This document shows positions 9,500 to 18,186 of a stretch of 64,000 bases of DNA, piece after piece. A model generated the notes under the pieces. The model was given only the letters and a program-made list of their open reading frames with translations, was not told the origin of the DNA and ran no database searches. Numbering within the stretch: the stretch's first letter is position 1; each line of letters starts with the position of its first letter. The DNA comes from Glycomyces arizonensis DSM 44726. Its GTDB lineage: Bacteria > Actinomycetota > Actinomycetes > Mycobacteriales > Micromonosporaceae. Both the position numbers and the translations under genes were made by a program. The stretch covers positions 248,001 through 312,000 of the forward strand of contig NZ_AXWO01000001.1 in NCBI RefSeq assembly GCF_000482705.1. The letters are read 5' to 3'.

Positions 9500-10654
9500 A
9501 TGCGCATCACTCATCTCACCACCCATGTCGTCGGCACACCATGGCGCAACCTGACCTACGTGCAGGTGCACACCGATGAGGGCCTGACCGGCGTCGGTGA
9601 GACGCGGATGCTGGGGCACACCGACGCGCTCCTGGGCTACCTGAAGGAGGCCGAGCGCAACCACGTCGCCGGCTCCGACCCGTTCGCGATCGAAGACCTC
9701 GTGGGCCGCATGAAGCGCAACGACTACGCCCGCCCCGGCGAGGTCATGTCCAGCGGCATCGCAGCGGTCGAGATGGCCTGCTGGGACATCAAGGGCAAGG
9801 CCCTGGGCGTCCCGGTATGGCAGCTGCTCGGGGGGAAGGTCCGCGACCGCATCCCGGCCTACGCCAACGGCTGGTACACCGTCGAGCGCAACCCCGAGGA
9901 CTTCCACGCCGCCGCCAAGAAGGTCGTCGCGCGCGGCTACCGGGCGCTCAAGGTCGACCCGTTCGGGGCCGGCCGCGCCGAGCTCGACTGGCCGGAGTCG
10001 CGCCGGGCGATCAGCCTCATCGAGGCGGTGCGCGACGCCATCGGCGAGGACGCCGAACTGTTCCTGGAGATGCACGGGCGCTTCAGCCCGTCCACGGCGA
10101 TCCGCCTGGCCCAGGCCGCGGCGCCGTTCCGGCCCGGATGGGTCGAGGAGCCGGTGCCGCCGGAGAACCTCAAGGCGCTCAAGAAAGTGTCCGACCACCT
10201 CGACCTGCCGGTGGCCACCGGCGAGCGCATCCACGACCGGGCCGAGTTCCGGGAGCTGTTCGAGCTCCAGGCGGCCGACGTGATCCAGCCGGACATCGGC
10301 AACATGGGCGGGCTGTGGGAGACCCGCAAGCTCGCGGCGACCGCCGAGACGCACTTCGTGCTCATCGCCCCGCACAACGTGGGAGGGCCGGTCCAGACGG
10401 CCGCGAGCGTCCACCTGGCGGCGGTGACGCCGAACTTCAAGATCCAGGAGCACTTCAACGACTTCGCCGACTCCGGGATCAAGGCCGTCGCGCCCGGCGC
10501 GCCCGAGGTCGACGACGAGGGCTTCTTCCCGCTGCCGACGGCACCGGGCCTGGGCGTCGAGTTCGACCCCGAGGCGGCCGCGGCGACGCCGCAGGACCGC
10601 GCCAAGTTCAACCTGTTCGCCGACGACTGGCACAAGCGCGAAGGCACCGACTGA
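9500..10654 (+). CDS. Enolase-superfamily sugar-acid dehydratase (mandelate racemase group)
   Basis: 384-residue TIM-barrel enzyme that probably removes water from an aldonic acid. Motifs: KVDPFG near residue 154, EMHGRFSP near 190, EEPVPPEN near 215, GERIHDR near 240, QPDIGNMGG near 265, and HNVGGPVQTAAS near 295. The metal-ligand series and the GERxxxR and HN motifs resemble galactonate and gluconate dehydratases of the mandelate racemase subgroup rather than muconate cycloisomerases. The ATG at 9500 has CGAGGGG eight bases upstream. No sugar kinase or aldolase is adjacent, so the substrate cannot be named from context. Confidence 0.85.
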   Translation: MRITHLTTHVVGTPWRNLTYVQVHTDEGLTGVGETRMLGHTDALLGYLKEAERNHVAGSDPFAIEDLVGRMKRNDYARPGEVMSSGIAAVEMACWDIKGKALGVPVWQLLGGKVRDRIPAYANGWYTVERNPEDFHAAAKKVVARGYRALKVDPFGAGRAELDWPESRRAISLIEAVRDAIGEDAELFLEMHGRFSPSTAIRLAQAAAPFRPGWVEEPVPPENLKALKKVSDHLDLPVATGERIHDRAEFRELFELQAADVIQPDIGNMGGLWETRKLAATAETHFVLIAPHNVGGPVQTAASVHLAAVTPNFKIQEHFNDFADSGIKAVAPGAPEVDDEGFFPLPTAPGLGVEFDPEAAAATPQDRAKFNLFADDWHKREGTD

Positions 10655-10677
10655 GCGCCCGCATACCGCACTCCCAT

Positions 10678-10718
10678 CAGAGCGCCCTCCTTGTTCCCCC
10701 GGCGAGGAGGGCGCTCTG
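10678..10718. terminator. Hairpin after the dehydratase gene
   Basis: 13-bp perfect stem, CAGAGCGCCCTCC / GGAGGGCGCTCTG (arms 10678-10690 and 10706-10718), with a 15-base loop, 24 bases after the stop codon. No T tract follows, as is common for actinobacterial terminators. Confidence 0.65.
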
Positions 10719-10772
10719 CCGCGCCCGGGAAAAACCGGAGCAACCCTCGACGCCTTCCGCAGCGCTCAGTAT

Positions 10773-10799
10773 CTTTACTTCATGATTGAAAAAGTAAAG
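10773..10799. promoter_or_regulatory. AT-rich palindrome upstream of vapB
   Basis: Inverted repeat CTTTACTT / AAGTAAAG (10773-10780 and 10792-10799) with an 11-base spacer, in an unusually AT-rich patch 25 bases before the vapB start. VapBC complexes typically repress their own promoter through such palindromes, so an autoregulatory operator is likely. The -10 region may overlap it. Confidence 0.55.
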
Positions 10800-10823
10800 A
10801 AGCAACCGAAGCGGAGAAGAGGC

Positions 10824-11042
10824 ATGACGAAGGTGTCGGTGAAACACCAGATAACCCTGCCGGTCGCAGTGATGCGCGAGGCGGGGATCGAAGTCGGCGA
10901 CGAGCTGTTCGTGCGGGCCGACCGCGAGGGCCGCGTCGTGCTGGTACGCGAGCGCGACCGCATCGACCAATGGGCCGGGTCCTTTCCCGGCCTGACCGCC
11001 GCCACGGACCTGGAGGGACTGCGCGGCGAATGGGACGAGTAG
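10824..11042 (+). CDS. vapB: VapB-type antitoxin, AbrB/SpoVT fold
   Basis: 72-residue protein with an N-terminal swapped-hairpin AbrB domain: KVSVKHQITLPVAVMREAGI and GDELFVRADREGRVVL. The C-terminal tail (residues 50-72) is acidic and Trp-containing, as in antitoxin tails that clamp the toxin. ATG 10824 was chosen because GGAGA lies seven bases upstream; an in-frame ATG at 10782 has no ribosome-binding site and falls inside the palindrome. It overlaps vapC, which fits a toxin-antitoxin operon. The pair is flanked by terminators and may be mobile. Confidence 0.85.
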   Translation: MTKVSVKHQITLPVAVMREAGIEVGDELFVRADREGRVVLVRERDRIDQWAGSFPGLTAATDLEGLRGEWDE

Positions 11043-11425
11043 TGCTGGACAGCAGCGTGCTGCTCGGCTTGGCCGACCCGCAGGACGCCCTGCACCGCCC
11101 CTCGGCCGAAGCGCTGCGCGAGCGCCACGACATGGACTTCATCGTGCCCGCCAGTGTGTTCGCCGAGGTCATGGTCGGCGCCGTCAAGTTGGGCGATCGC
11201 ACGGCGGATCGGATGGAGGCGATGGTGGACGACCTGGCCTCCGAGATATATCCGATCGACCGCGAAGTGGCGCGGGCGGCGGCGTCGGTCCGCGCCAGGC
11301 GGACCGGCGTCAGGCTCCCCGACGCCCTCGTGCTCGCCACGGGAACCGTTCTCCGAGCAGAGGTGCTGACCGGCGACAAGCGCTGGGCCGGTGAGCCCGG
11401 AAGCGTCACGGTCGTCGGGTCGTAA
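11030..11425 (+). CDS. vapC: VapC-type PIN-domain ribonuclease toxin
   Basis: 131-residue PIN-domain protein. The acidic residues are in place: Asp in VVLDSSVLLG near residue 7, Glu in FAEVMVG near 43, Asp in LPDALVLATG near 99 and Asp in LTGDKRW near 119. The family cleaves tRNA, rRNA or mRNA when freed from its antitoxin. The ATG overlaps the end of vapB by 13 bases; a GTG at 11042 overlapping the vapB stop codon is an alternative that keeps the fold. The target RNA is unknown. Confidence 0.87.
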   Translation: MGRVVLDSSVLLGLADPQDALHRPSAEALRERHDMDFIVPASVFAEVMVGAVKLGDRTADRMEAMVDDLASEIYPIDREVARAAASVRARRTGVRLPDALVLATGTVLRAEVLTGDKRWAGEPGSVTVVGS

Positions 11426-11439
11426 CGGGTTCTCGTGGT

Positions 11440-12048
11440 TTATTCGTCCTGGGCGGCGTGGGCGTCGTTGATGCCGTTGGCGAGGCCGGCGAAGTCGTTG
11501 ACGAGCGCCTCCACCGCCGCCGGGTCGGTGCCCTCGGGGGTGGTGTAGCGCATCTCGAAGATGTCGCCGCCGTCGTACCAGCCCATCTCCAGGGCCGGGC
11601 CCGCGCCGGTGTCCTCGGTGTGGACGATCCAGTACCCCGCCTCGCCGAGGCCCTCGGTGCTCTTGGAGTCCTCGGGCGCCTGCTCCTTGTAGACGTCGAC
11701 GCTGGCATCGGTGCCGATGATGAACAGCGTCAGGTCGGGGTAGGCGGCCTCGCCGGTCTGGACCGCGCACGTCGCCTGGTCCGGGGCGTCCTCCCCGGTG
11801 TCCTCCTCCGGGCCGCCGGAGGCGAAGCGGAAGTCCTCGCCGGTGATCGAGTTCAGCTGCGCGCCGTCGATGAACGGGCACGCCCCGCCCGCGCTCTCCA
11901 GGTCGAGCTCGACCGTCTCGCTCGGATCGATCGAGGGCGACTGCTCGGTGTCGGCGGTCTCGACCGGGCCCTCCGGTTCGTCCTCGCCGTCACCGCACGC
12001 GCCGAGCGCGAGCAGCAGCACCGCCGGGATCGCTGCGAGTCTTCTCAT
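11440..12048 (-). CDS. Secreted lipoprotein, DUF3558-like
   Basis: 202-residue exported lipoprotein. The signal peptide MRRLAAIPAVLLLALGAC ends in a lipobox (LGAC, Cys18), followed by an acidic linker. The mature domain has two cysteines (ACPFIDG and TCAVQTG) and a repeated beta-strand pattern reminiscent of DUF3558 lipoproteins, but the assignment to that family is tentative. ATG 12048 has GGGGAGG upstream and overlaps the sulfurtransferase stop codon by four bases, so it is translationally coupled as the last gene of a three-gene operon. No function can be named. Confidence 0.75.
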   Translation of the reverse strand: MRRLAAIPAVLLLALGACGDGEDEPEGPVETADTEQSPSIDPSETVELDLESAGGACPFIDGAQLNSITGEDFRFASGGPEEDTGEDAPDQATCAVQTGEAAYPDLTLFIIGTDASVDVYKEQAPEDSKSTEGLGEAGYWIVHTEDTGAGPALEMGWYDGGDIFEMRYTTPEGTDPAAVEALVNDFAGLANGINDAHAAQDE

Positions 12049-12854
12049 CGTTCCTCCCCAGTGGCGACCTCGCGGCCGCGCGAGACCCAGTCGCTCCATG
12101 AGCCGATGTACACCGGCGGCGTCGGCAGTCCCGCGGCCGTGAACGCCAGCGCGGCACGGGCCGCACCGACCCCCGAGCCGCAGTAGAACGCCGCCTCGCG
12201 GTGGTCTTCGTACCGCCCCCGGAGCGCCTCGGCGTCGGCCAGGCCGCCCTCGGGGGCGTTGTCGCCGCTCAGCGGCAGATTGATCGCCCCGGGTATGTGC
12301 CCGGCGACGGGATCAACCGGTTCATTGTCGCCTCTGTAGCGCTCCGCGGCTCGCACATCGACCAGTTCGTGCCGCTCGGCCCAGGCCGCGGCCCCTTCGG
12401 CGTCGAGGACGGGCAGGGCGCCGGGGCGGACGGCGATGTCGCCGCGCTCGGGCTCGGGGTCGGTGTAGACCAGCGGGTAGTCGGCCGCGATCCAGGCGTC
12501 GATGCCGCCGTCGAGGACGTGGACGTCCTCGTGCCCGGCCCACCGCAGCGTCCACCAGGTGCGGGCGGCGGCCATGCCGTCGCCGTCGTCGTAGACCACG
12601 ACGGTGGAGTCCTCGTTCACGCCCGCCGCGCGCAGCACCTCCTGGAGCGAGTCGGGGTCGGGCAGCGGATGGCGCCCGCCGTTCTCGCCGACGGGCCCGC
12701 AGATGTCGCGGTCGAAGTCGATCCAGACGGCGTAGGGCAGGTGGCCTTCGCGGTAGTCCGGCTCCCTGGTCGGACCCCCGAGCGTCCAGCGGACGTCGAG
12801 CACGACCGGTTCGGCGAGTCCGGCGACCTCGTCGGCGGCGATGAGTGGCCTCAT
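12045..12854 (-). CDS. sseA: Two-domain rhodanese, 3-mercaptopyruvate or thiosulfate sulfurtransferase
   Basis: 269-residue tandem rhodanese that transfers sulfane sulfur to thiols. The first domain is inactive-like (VVLDVRW, DGDGMAAARTWW, with Asp in place of the catalytic Cys). The second has the active loop YCGSGVGA with the catalytic Cys near residue 232. The GSGVGA loop resembles mercaptopyruvate sulfurtransferases more than the CRKGVT loop of thiosulfate enzymes. It sits 10 bases after the deaminase and overlaps the lipoprotein gene. Substrate preference is an inference from the loop. Confidence 0.85.
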   Translation of the reverse strand: MRPLIAADEVAGLAEPVVLDVRWTLGGPTREPDYREGHLPYAVWIDFDRDICGPVGENGGRHPLPDPDSLQEVLRAAGVNEDSTVVVYDDGDGMAAARTWWTLRWAGHEDVHVLDGGIDAWIAADYPLVYTDPEPERGDIAVRPGALPVLDAEGAAAWAERHELVDVRAAERYRGDNEPVDPVAGHIPGAINLPLSGDNAPEGGLADAEALRGRYEDHREAAFYCGSGVGAARAALAFTAAGLPTPPVYIGSWSDWVSRGREVATGEER

Positions 12855-12864
12855 GGCTCCCAGG

Positions 12865-13305
12865 CTATCGGAGATGCGCGTTGGGCCGTGCGGCCGCCGC
12901 GGCGAACGCCGGCATGGCCTCCACCTCGACGCCCGCCTCCCGCAGGACGGCGATGCCGCTGGGGGCCTGGACGAAGTGCTCGGGCTCGGCGATGGCGTAG
13001 ACGACGCGGGCGACCTCCGCGTCGGCGAGCAGCCGCGCGCACGGCGCGGGCCGGGAGGCCCGCTGCCCGCACGGCTCCATGGTCGAGTAGACGACGGCGC
13101 CCGCGACGGAGCCTTCGGCGTGTCGCAGGGCGACCTCTTCGGCGTGGTCGTGCGGCTGCTCGGCGCGTGAATAGCCTTCGCCGACGGCCCGGCCGTCGAG
13201 GACGATCACCGCGCCGACGCTGAACGCGGTCGGCGAGGGCTCGCACCGCTCGGCGAGGGCGACGGCGCGGGCCATCCAGCGGGCGTCTGCTTCGGATTGC
13301 GGCAC
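12865..13305 (-). CDS. Cytidine-deaminase-superfamily zinc deaminase, RibD-like
   Basis: 146-residue stand-alone deaminase. The zinc site is complete: HAEEVAL near residue 50 supplies His and the catalytic Glu, and the later EPCGQRASRPAPC supplies two Cys. The spacing and the AIAEPEHFV stretch resemble the pyrimidine deaminase half of RibD, but no reductase domain follows and no riboflavin gene is near. A role on a modified pyrimidine or nucleotide is possible. The GTG start was chosen because upstream sequence is not conserved-looking; it heads the three-gene operon and diverges from glnX. Confidence 0.8.
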   Translation of the reverse strand: MPQSEADARWMARAVALAERCEPSPTAFSVGAVIVLDGRAVGEGYSRAEQPHDHAEEVALRHAEGSVAGAVVYSTMEPCGQRASRPAPCARLLADAEVARVVYAIAEPEHFVQAPSGIAVLREAGVEVEAMPAFAAAAARPNAHLR

Positions 13306-13434
13306 CGCGCCAACATACCGCGCCCGGCGCACCGAATGACGGCCGTCACGCCGCGTTGCCGCGTGCCGATACCATGAGGACGACCCCCGAACGCTGCGCT
13401 CTCGGCGACGCCCGCGCAGTCGCGAATCTGAGAG

Positions 13435-14823
13435 GTGAAGTTGACCGTCCAGTCTCCTCCCGCCCCGCCTCAAGCGCAGGTGCAAGGCGGACCGGCCGCG
13501 CCGGTGCCCGGCCCCGCGGGCGCCGCCGAGAGCGGGCGGCAGCGGTTCTCGCGCCTCTCCTCGTCGCTGCGCCACACGCCCGGGCAGCTGCGCGGCATCC
13601 TCGCGGTCCTGGTCGTCCTGACGCTCGGCGCGGGCGTCACCGCCGCGACCTCGATCCTCGGCAAGTCGGCCGTCATCGAGGACACCACGAGCCAGTCGGG
13701 CCGCCTGTCGGTGGCCGCGCTGGAGCTGTACCAGGCGCTGTCGCAGGCGGACGCGAGCGCCGCGAGCTCCTACCTGACGGCCGGGGCGGCCTCCGAGGAG
13801 GTCCACGACTCCTACCGGGAGGCGCTGCGCGACGCGACGGTCGCGCTCACCACGGCCGCCCGAGAGGTCGAGACCCACGCCGACGCCCAGCTGGTGGCCG
13901 AGCTGAACGCGCACCTGCCGGTCTACACGGGCCTGGTGGAGTCGGCCAGGACGTTCAACCGGCTCGGCGAGCCGGTCGGCGCCACCTACCAGCGCCAGGC
14001 CTCCACGCTCATGCGCAGCGAGATGCTCCCCGACGCGAACACGCTCCAGCACAACGCGATCGACCAGCTCAACGAGGCCAGGGACGAGGCGTCGGCATTC
14101 CCGTGGGTGGCCACGGCGCTCGCCGCGGCGGCGCTCGGCGTCCTGGTGTGGGCGCAGCTGTGGCTCACCCGCAGGACCAACCGCGTGTTCAACCTCGGGC
14201 TGGTCGGCGCGACGGTGGCGATGATCGGCATGACGGGCTGGCTGGTGCTGGTGGCGCTGGCCTCGGCGAGCCACACCGAGCGGTCCCATGAGGAGGGATC
14301 CGATCCCCTGGAGCTGCTCGCCGAGGCGCACATCACCGCCCAGCAGGCGCGCGCCGAGGAGTCGCTGCTGCTCATCGCCCGCGGCGAGGACGAGAAGGCC
14401 GACGAGCGCTACACGGACCAGATGGCGCTGCTGGTGGGCGAGGGCGGGCTGCTCGCGCAGTTGAGCGAGGCCTACGGCGACGACCCCGACCTGTCGGGGC
14501 CGCTGGCCGCGGCCGAGGAGTCGGCCGGGGCCTGGAGCGCCGGGCACGACGAGGTCATCAAGCTCGCCAAGGCCGGGTCCTACGCCGAGGCCGTGGAGCT
14601 GGCCGTCGGCGACTCGGACGAGAGCCTGGCGACCTCGTTCGACGCGCTCGACGAGCAGCTCACCGAGGCGACCGCCATCAGCGCCGAGCGGTTCGTCGAC
14701 GCGACCGGCGACGCCGAGCGCTCCCTGTCGGGCGCGGCGGCCGGCCTCGCGGCGCTGAGCCTGCTGGCCCTGGTGAGCGCGGCGATCGGCATCCAGATGC
14801 GAGTGGCGGAGTATCACGCATGA
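13435..14823 (+). CDS. glnX: GlnX-like transmembrane sensor component
   Basis: 462-residue membrane protein. Pro/Ala-rich cytoplasmic start (residues 1-50), four membrane helices (about 56-78, 222-242, 252-276 and 435-457), and two extracytoplasmic helical domains between helices 1-2 and 3-4. It heads the glnX-glnH-pknG operon known from mycobacteria and corynebacteria, where GlnX is thought to link extracellular GlnH to cytoplasmic PknG. The gene starts at GTG 13435 or TTG 13441; AGAGG is better spaced for the latter. It overlaps glnH by four bases, showing coupling. Confidence 0.88.
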   Translation: MKLTVQSPPAPPQAQVQGGPAAPVPGPAGAAESGRQRFSRLSSSLRHTPGQLRGILAVLVVLTLGAGVTAATSILGKSAVIEDTTSQSGRLSVAALELYQALSQADASAASSYLTAGAASEEVHDSYREALRDATVALTTAAREVETHADAQLVAELNAHLPVYTGLVESARTFNRLGEPVGATYQRQASTLMRSEMLPDANTLQHNAIDQLNEARDEASAFPWVATALAAAALGVLVWAQLWLTRRTNRVFNLGLVGATVAMIGMTGWLVLVALASASHTERSHEEGSDPLELLAEAHITAQQARAEESLLLIARGEDEKADERYTDQMALLVGEGGLLAQLSEAYGDDPDLSGPLAAAEESAGAWSAGHDEVIKLAKAGSYAEAVELAVGDSDESLATSFDALDEQLTEATAISAERFVDATGDAERSLSGAAAGLAALSLLALVSAAIGIQMRVAEYHA

Positions 14824-15806
14824 TTCTGCACAGGTCAACGGTTCCCCAGTCGAGCGCGAAGCGGCGGCCGCGATGGGCGGCCGCGCTGGGCGCCTGCCTC
14901 GTCGCGGCGGCCTGCTCGGGCCCGGTCTCGATCGAGCCGCCCGAGGTGGACGTGCCGACGCCGCTGCCCGAGGGCATCGACTTCGACCCCGAGATCGAGA
15001 CCGGCACGGCCGACGACAGCTGCGAACCGGTCGCCTCCTACTCCCCCGGCTCGGTCACCGCCGAGCAGGCGCGGGCGACCCTGGGCGACCAGGACCTCGT
15101 CGTCATCGGCATCAGCCAGTCGACGAACCTCATGGGCTACCGGGACCCCGTCACCGGCGACCTGGCCGGATTCGACATCGACATCGCCAAGGCCATCGTC
15201 TCCCACCTCATGGGCGATGAGACGAAGGTCAAGTGGGTGCCGATGACCTCCGGCGACCGCGAGGAGGCCGTGAACTCCGGGACGGTCGACATGGTGGTGC
15301 GCACCATGACCATGACGTGCAAGCGCTGGAACAGCGTGGAGTTCTCCAGCGAGTACTACCACGGCGGCCAGCGCCTGCTCGTCCCCACCGGCTCGGGCAT
15401 CGGGGGGCTGGGCGACCTGACCGCCGACCACCAGGTGTGCACCGGCAAGGGCTCGACGTCCCCGAGGAACATCGCCGAGCAGTCCGAGGCCCAGCCGGTG
15501 ACCGTCCCGGACTTCAACGACTGCCTGGTGCTGCTCCAGCAGGGCACGGTCGACGCGATCACCACCGACGACTGCATCCTGGCGGGCATGGCCATCCAGG
15601 ACCCGACGCTCGAGGTCGTCGGGGAGGCGTTCTCGCAGGAGCCCTACGGCATCGCCTTCGCCAAGGGCAACACCGACCTGGCCCGCTACGTCAACGGCGT
15701 CCTGGAGACCATGCGCGAGGACGGCACCTGGCAGGACATCTACGACAAGTGGCTCGCCGAGCACCTCGGCGCCGCCACCGCCCCGGACCCCGTCTACCAG
15801 GATTGA
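14820..15806 (+). CDS. glnH: GlnH-like amino-acid-binding lipoprotein
   Basis: 328-residue extracytoplasmic solute-binding protein of family 3. The N-terminus carries a lipoprotein signal with the acylated Cys at 32 (or 26). The binding core has the usual order: LMGYRDPVTGDLAGFDIDIA, a VDMVVRTMTMT strand, and GIAFAKGNTDLARYVN. In mycobacteria GlnH binds Asp, Glu and Asn and reports to PknG through GlnX. No permease or ATPase lies next to it, which favours a sensing over a transport role. Its ATG overlaps the glnX stop codon. Confidence 0.9.
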   Translation: MILHRSTVPQSSAKRRPRWAAALGACLVAAACSGPVSIEPPEVDVPTPLPEGIDFDPEIETGTADDSCEPVASYSPGSVTAEQARATLGDQDLVVIGISQSTNLMGYRDPVTGDLAGFDIDIAKAIVSHLMGDETKVKWVPMTSGDREEAVNSGTVDMVVRTMTMTCKRWNSVEFSSEYYHGGQRLLVPTGSGIGGLGDLTADHQVCTGKGSTSPRNIAEQSEAQPVTVPDFNDCLVLLQQGTVDAITTDDCILAGMAIQDPTLEVVGEAFSQEPYGIAFAKGNTDLARYVNGVLETMREDGTWQDIYDKWLAEHLGAATAPDPVYQD

Positions 15807-15817
15807 AGGTCAGCGCG

Positions 15818-18172
15818 ATGAGCGACGAGCGGCCCGAACACACCCAGCGCTACACCCCGAGCGTCCGGCAGGTCCAGCAGAGCGACGCCGAGAACGAGTC
15901 CGATTCGGACACGCTGCGGGTGCGCAAGCGCCTGAGCACGCCCCCGGCCGTGCCCGCCGCGCCCGGCTTCGCCCCGCAGCAGACGTCCGGAGCGCCGATC
16001 TCCGCCCAGCCGGTCTCGCACGTCGTCTCCCCCGCGCAGGCCCCGCCGTCGCCGCCCCCCGCGCCCTACCGGGCTCCCGCCGCGCCGCTGCCGCAGCCGA
16101 TCACCGGCCCGGTCACCCGCTCGGCGACGGCCACCTCCCGCCAGCGGGGCGGTCTGTCCGACATGCCGCCGGTCCCGCCGAGGGACCCGGCCGAGGCGGT
16201 CCTGGCCGATCCGAAGGTCCCCGAGTCGAAGCGCTTCTGCGGCTCGTGCGGGAAGCCGGTCGGGCGCCCGCAGGCGGGCCGCGGCGGCCGCGTCGAGGGC
16301 TACTGCCCGTACTGCCGGTCCCGGTACTGGTTCACGCCCTCGCTGGAGCCCGGCGACCTCCTCTCCGAGCGCTACGAGATCCTCGGCGCGATCGCCCACG
16401 GCGGCCTGGGCTGGATCTACCTGGCCAACGACAAGAACTTCGCCGACGACCTCACCCAGCGGTGGGTCGTCATCAAGGGCCTCATCAACACCACCGACGA
16501 GGACGCCATCGAGTCGGCCATCAACGAGCGCCGCTTCCTGGTCGGCATCGACCACCCGAACGTGGTCGACATCCACGACTTCGTCGCCGCCCCCGACCCG
16601 CGCTCGGGCCAGCTCCAGTCGTACATCGTCATGGAGTACGTCGCCGGCAAGTCGCTGCGCGACATCCGCGACGCGGTCGGCGAGGACGGCGACCGCAGCC
16701 CCCTGGCGCTGGAGCAGGTCCTCACCTACACCTCCGAGCTGCTCCCGGCGTTCTCCTACCTGCACGACCGCGGCCTGCTGTTCTGCGACTTCAAACCCGA
16801 CAACGTCATCCACGTCGAGACCTGGCTCAAGCTCATCGACCTGGGCGCGGTGCGCCGCGTCGACGACGAGGAGTCGGCGATCTACGGCACGCCCGGCTAC
16901 TCGGTGCCCAACGACGAGATCCTCTCGGTGGGCCCGTCGGTCACCTCCGACCTGTACACCATCGGCCGGTCCATGGCCGTGCTCGCCCTGCGGTTCAAGG
17001 GCTTCACCGGCGAGTTCCGCGACTCGTTCCCGCCCGCCGCCGAGACGCCCGTATTCCAGGAGTTCGGCTCCTTCCACCGGCTGCTGCTGCGCTCGTGCCA
17101 CGCCGACCCGCGCTCGCGCTTCCAGGACGCCGACGAGATGCGCACGCAGGTCAAGGGCGTCCTGCACGAGGTCCAGTCGATCAAGCGCGGCGAGCCGAGG
17201 TTCGAGCCGTCGACGCTGTTCAGCCCCGAGCAGTCGGTGTTCGGCGAACCGGACGTCGAGTACGACGTCGCGGCGATCGGCGACCCGTTCGACGTCGCCC
17301 ACGCCCTGCCGACCACCATGGTCGACCTGGCCGACCCGGGCGCCTCGTTCCTGGCGAGCCTGACCGCCACCGACGCGGGCGGCATCCTCGCCGAGCTCGC
17401 CACCGCGCCCGTCCAGAGCCCCGAGGTGCAGCTGCGGCGCGTGCGCACGCTCGTGAACGCCGGCGAGCTGCACGTGGCGAACGCCACGCTCGACCACTTC
17501 GCCGCCCAGGAGGGCAACACCTGGCAGGTGACGTGGATGCGGGGCATCATCTCGCTGCTGGCCGCCGACTTCCCCGCCGCCGCCGCCCACTTCGACGCCG
17601 TCTACTCGCACCTGCCCGGCGAGCTCGCGCCGCGCCTGGCGCTGGCCGCCTGCGCCGAACTGGCCGGGCGCCGCGACCTGGCGCTGCCGCACTACACGCG
17701 CATCTGGGCGTGCGACCACCGCTTCGTCTCGGCCGCGTACGGCCGGGCGCGCCTGCTCGACCTCGAAGGCCAGTCCACCGAGGCGATCACCACACTCCAC
17801 CAGGTGCCGAAGACCTCCTCCCAGTACGGGATCGCGCAGACCGCGGCCATCCAGACGTCCCTGCACAGCCGCACCGCGCCGCCCTCGCTGATGGACCTGC
17901 ACCACATGGCCGGGCGCCTCGACGAGCTCAAGCTCGAACCCAGGAGGCGCCACCTGGTCTCGACGAGGATCCTGCACGCGGCGATCGACCTGGTCGCCCG
18001 CACCGGCCCGGCCGCCGAGCCGCCGATCTTCGGCGCCGCGCCCGAAGAGCGCGAACTGCGTCTGGCGCTGGAGGCGGCCTACCGTAGGCTCGCCCACACC
18101 TGCACCGGCCGCGAGGACCAGGTCTACTACTTCGACCAGGCCAACCGCCACCGCCCCCGCACGATGCTGTAG
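15818..18172 (+). CDS. pknG: Ser/Thr protein kinase PknG
   Basis: 784-residue soluble kinase with the full PknG layout. Residues 1-135 form a disordered Pro/Ala-rich tail with Thr sites. A rubredoxin-like metal site follows (Cys141, Cys144, Cys163 and Cys166 in two CxxC knuckles). The kinase domain spans about 190-445, with catalytic Asp324 in CDFKPDNVI and a DLGAVRR loop in place of DFG. The C-terminal region from about 500 is a helical TPR domain. PknG controls glutamate and TCA-cycle flux by phosphorylating a small FHA protein (GarA or OdhI). It lies 11 bases after glnH and 14 before a PP2C phosphatase. Confidence 0.96.
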   Translation: MSDERPEHTQRYTPSVRQVQQSDAENESDSDTLRVRKRLSTPPAVPAAPGFAPQQTSGAPISAQPVSHVVSPAQAPPSPPPAPYRAPAAPLPQPITGPVTRSATATSRQRGGLSDMPPVPPRDPAEAVLADPKVPESKRFCGSCGKPVGRPQAGRGGRVEGYCPYCRSRYWFTPSLEPGDLLSERYEILGAIAHGGLGWIYLANDKNFADDLTQRWVVIKGLINTTDEDAIESAINERRFLVGIDHPNVVDIHDFVAAPDPRSGQLQSYIVMEYVAGKSLRDIRDAVGEDGDRSPLALEQVLTYTSELLPAFSYLHDRGLLFCDFKPDNVIHVETWLKLIDLGAVRRVDDEESAIYGTPGYSVPNDEILSVGPSVTSDLYTIGRSMAVLALRFKGFTGEFRDSFPPAAETPVFQEFGSFHRLLLRSCHADPRSRFQDADEMRTQVKGVLHEVQSIKRGEPRFEPSTLFSPEQSVFGEPDVEYDVAAIGDPFDVAHALPTTMVDLADPGASFLASLTATDAGGILAELATAPVQSPEVQLRRVRTLVNAGELHVANATLDHFAAQEGNTWQVTWMRGIISLLAADFPAAAAHFDAVYSHLPGELAPRLALAACAELAGRRDLALPHYTRIWACDHRFVSAAYGRARLLDLEGQSTEAITTLHQVPKTSSQYGIAQTAAIQTSLHSRTAPPSLMDLHHMAGRLDELKLEPRRRHLVSTRILHAAIDLVARTGPAAEPPIFGAAPEERELRLALEAAYRRLAHTCTGREDQVYYFDQANRHRPRTML

Positions 18173-18186
18173 CGAAGGAGCACCGA

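Noticed and set aside
13356-14291. A 311-residue plus-strand frame overlapping glnX
   Set aside because: Arg/Gly/Pro-rich shadow of glnX in another frame; no family features.
15233-15817. In-frame extension upstream of pknG
   Set aside because: It overlaps glnH and reads as Arg/His/Pro-rich shadow sequence. The ATG at 15818 starts the expected PknG N-terminus.
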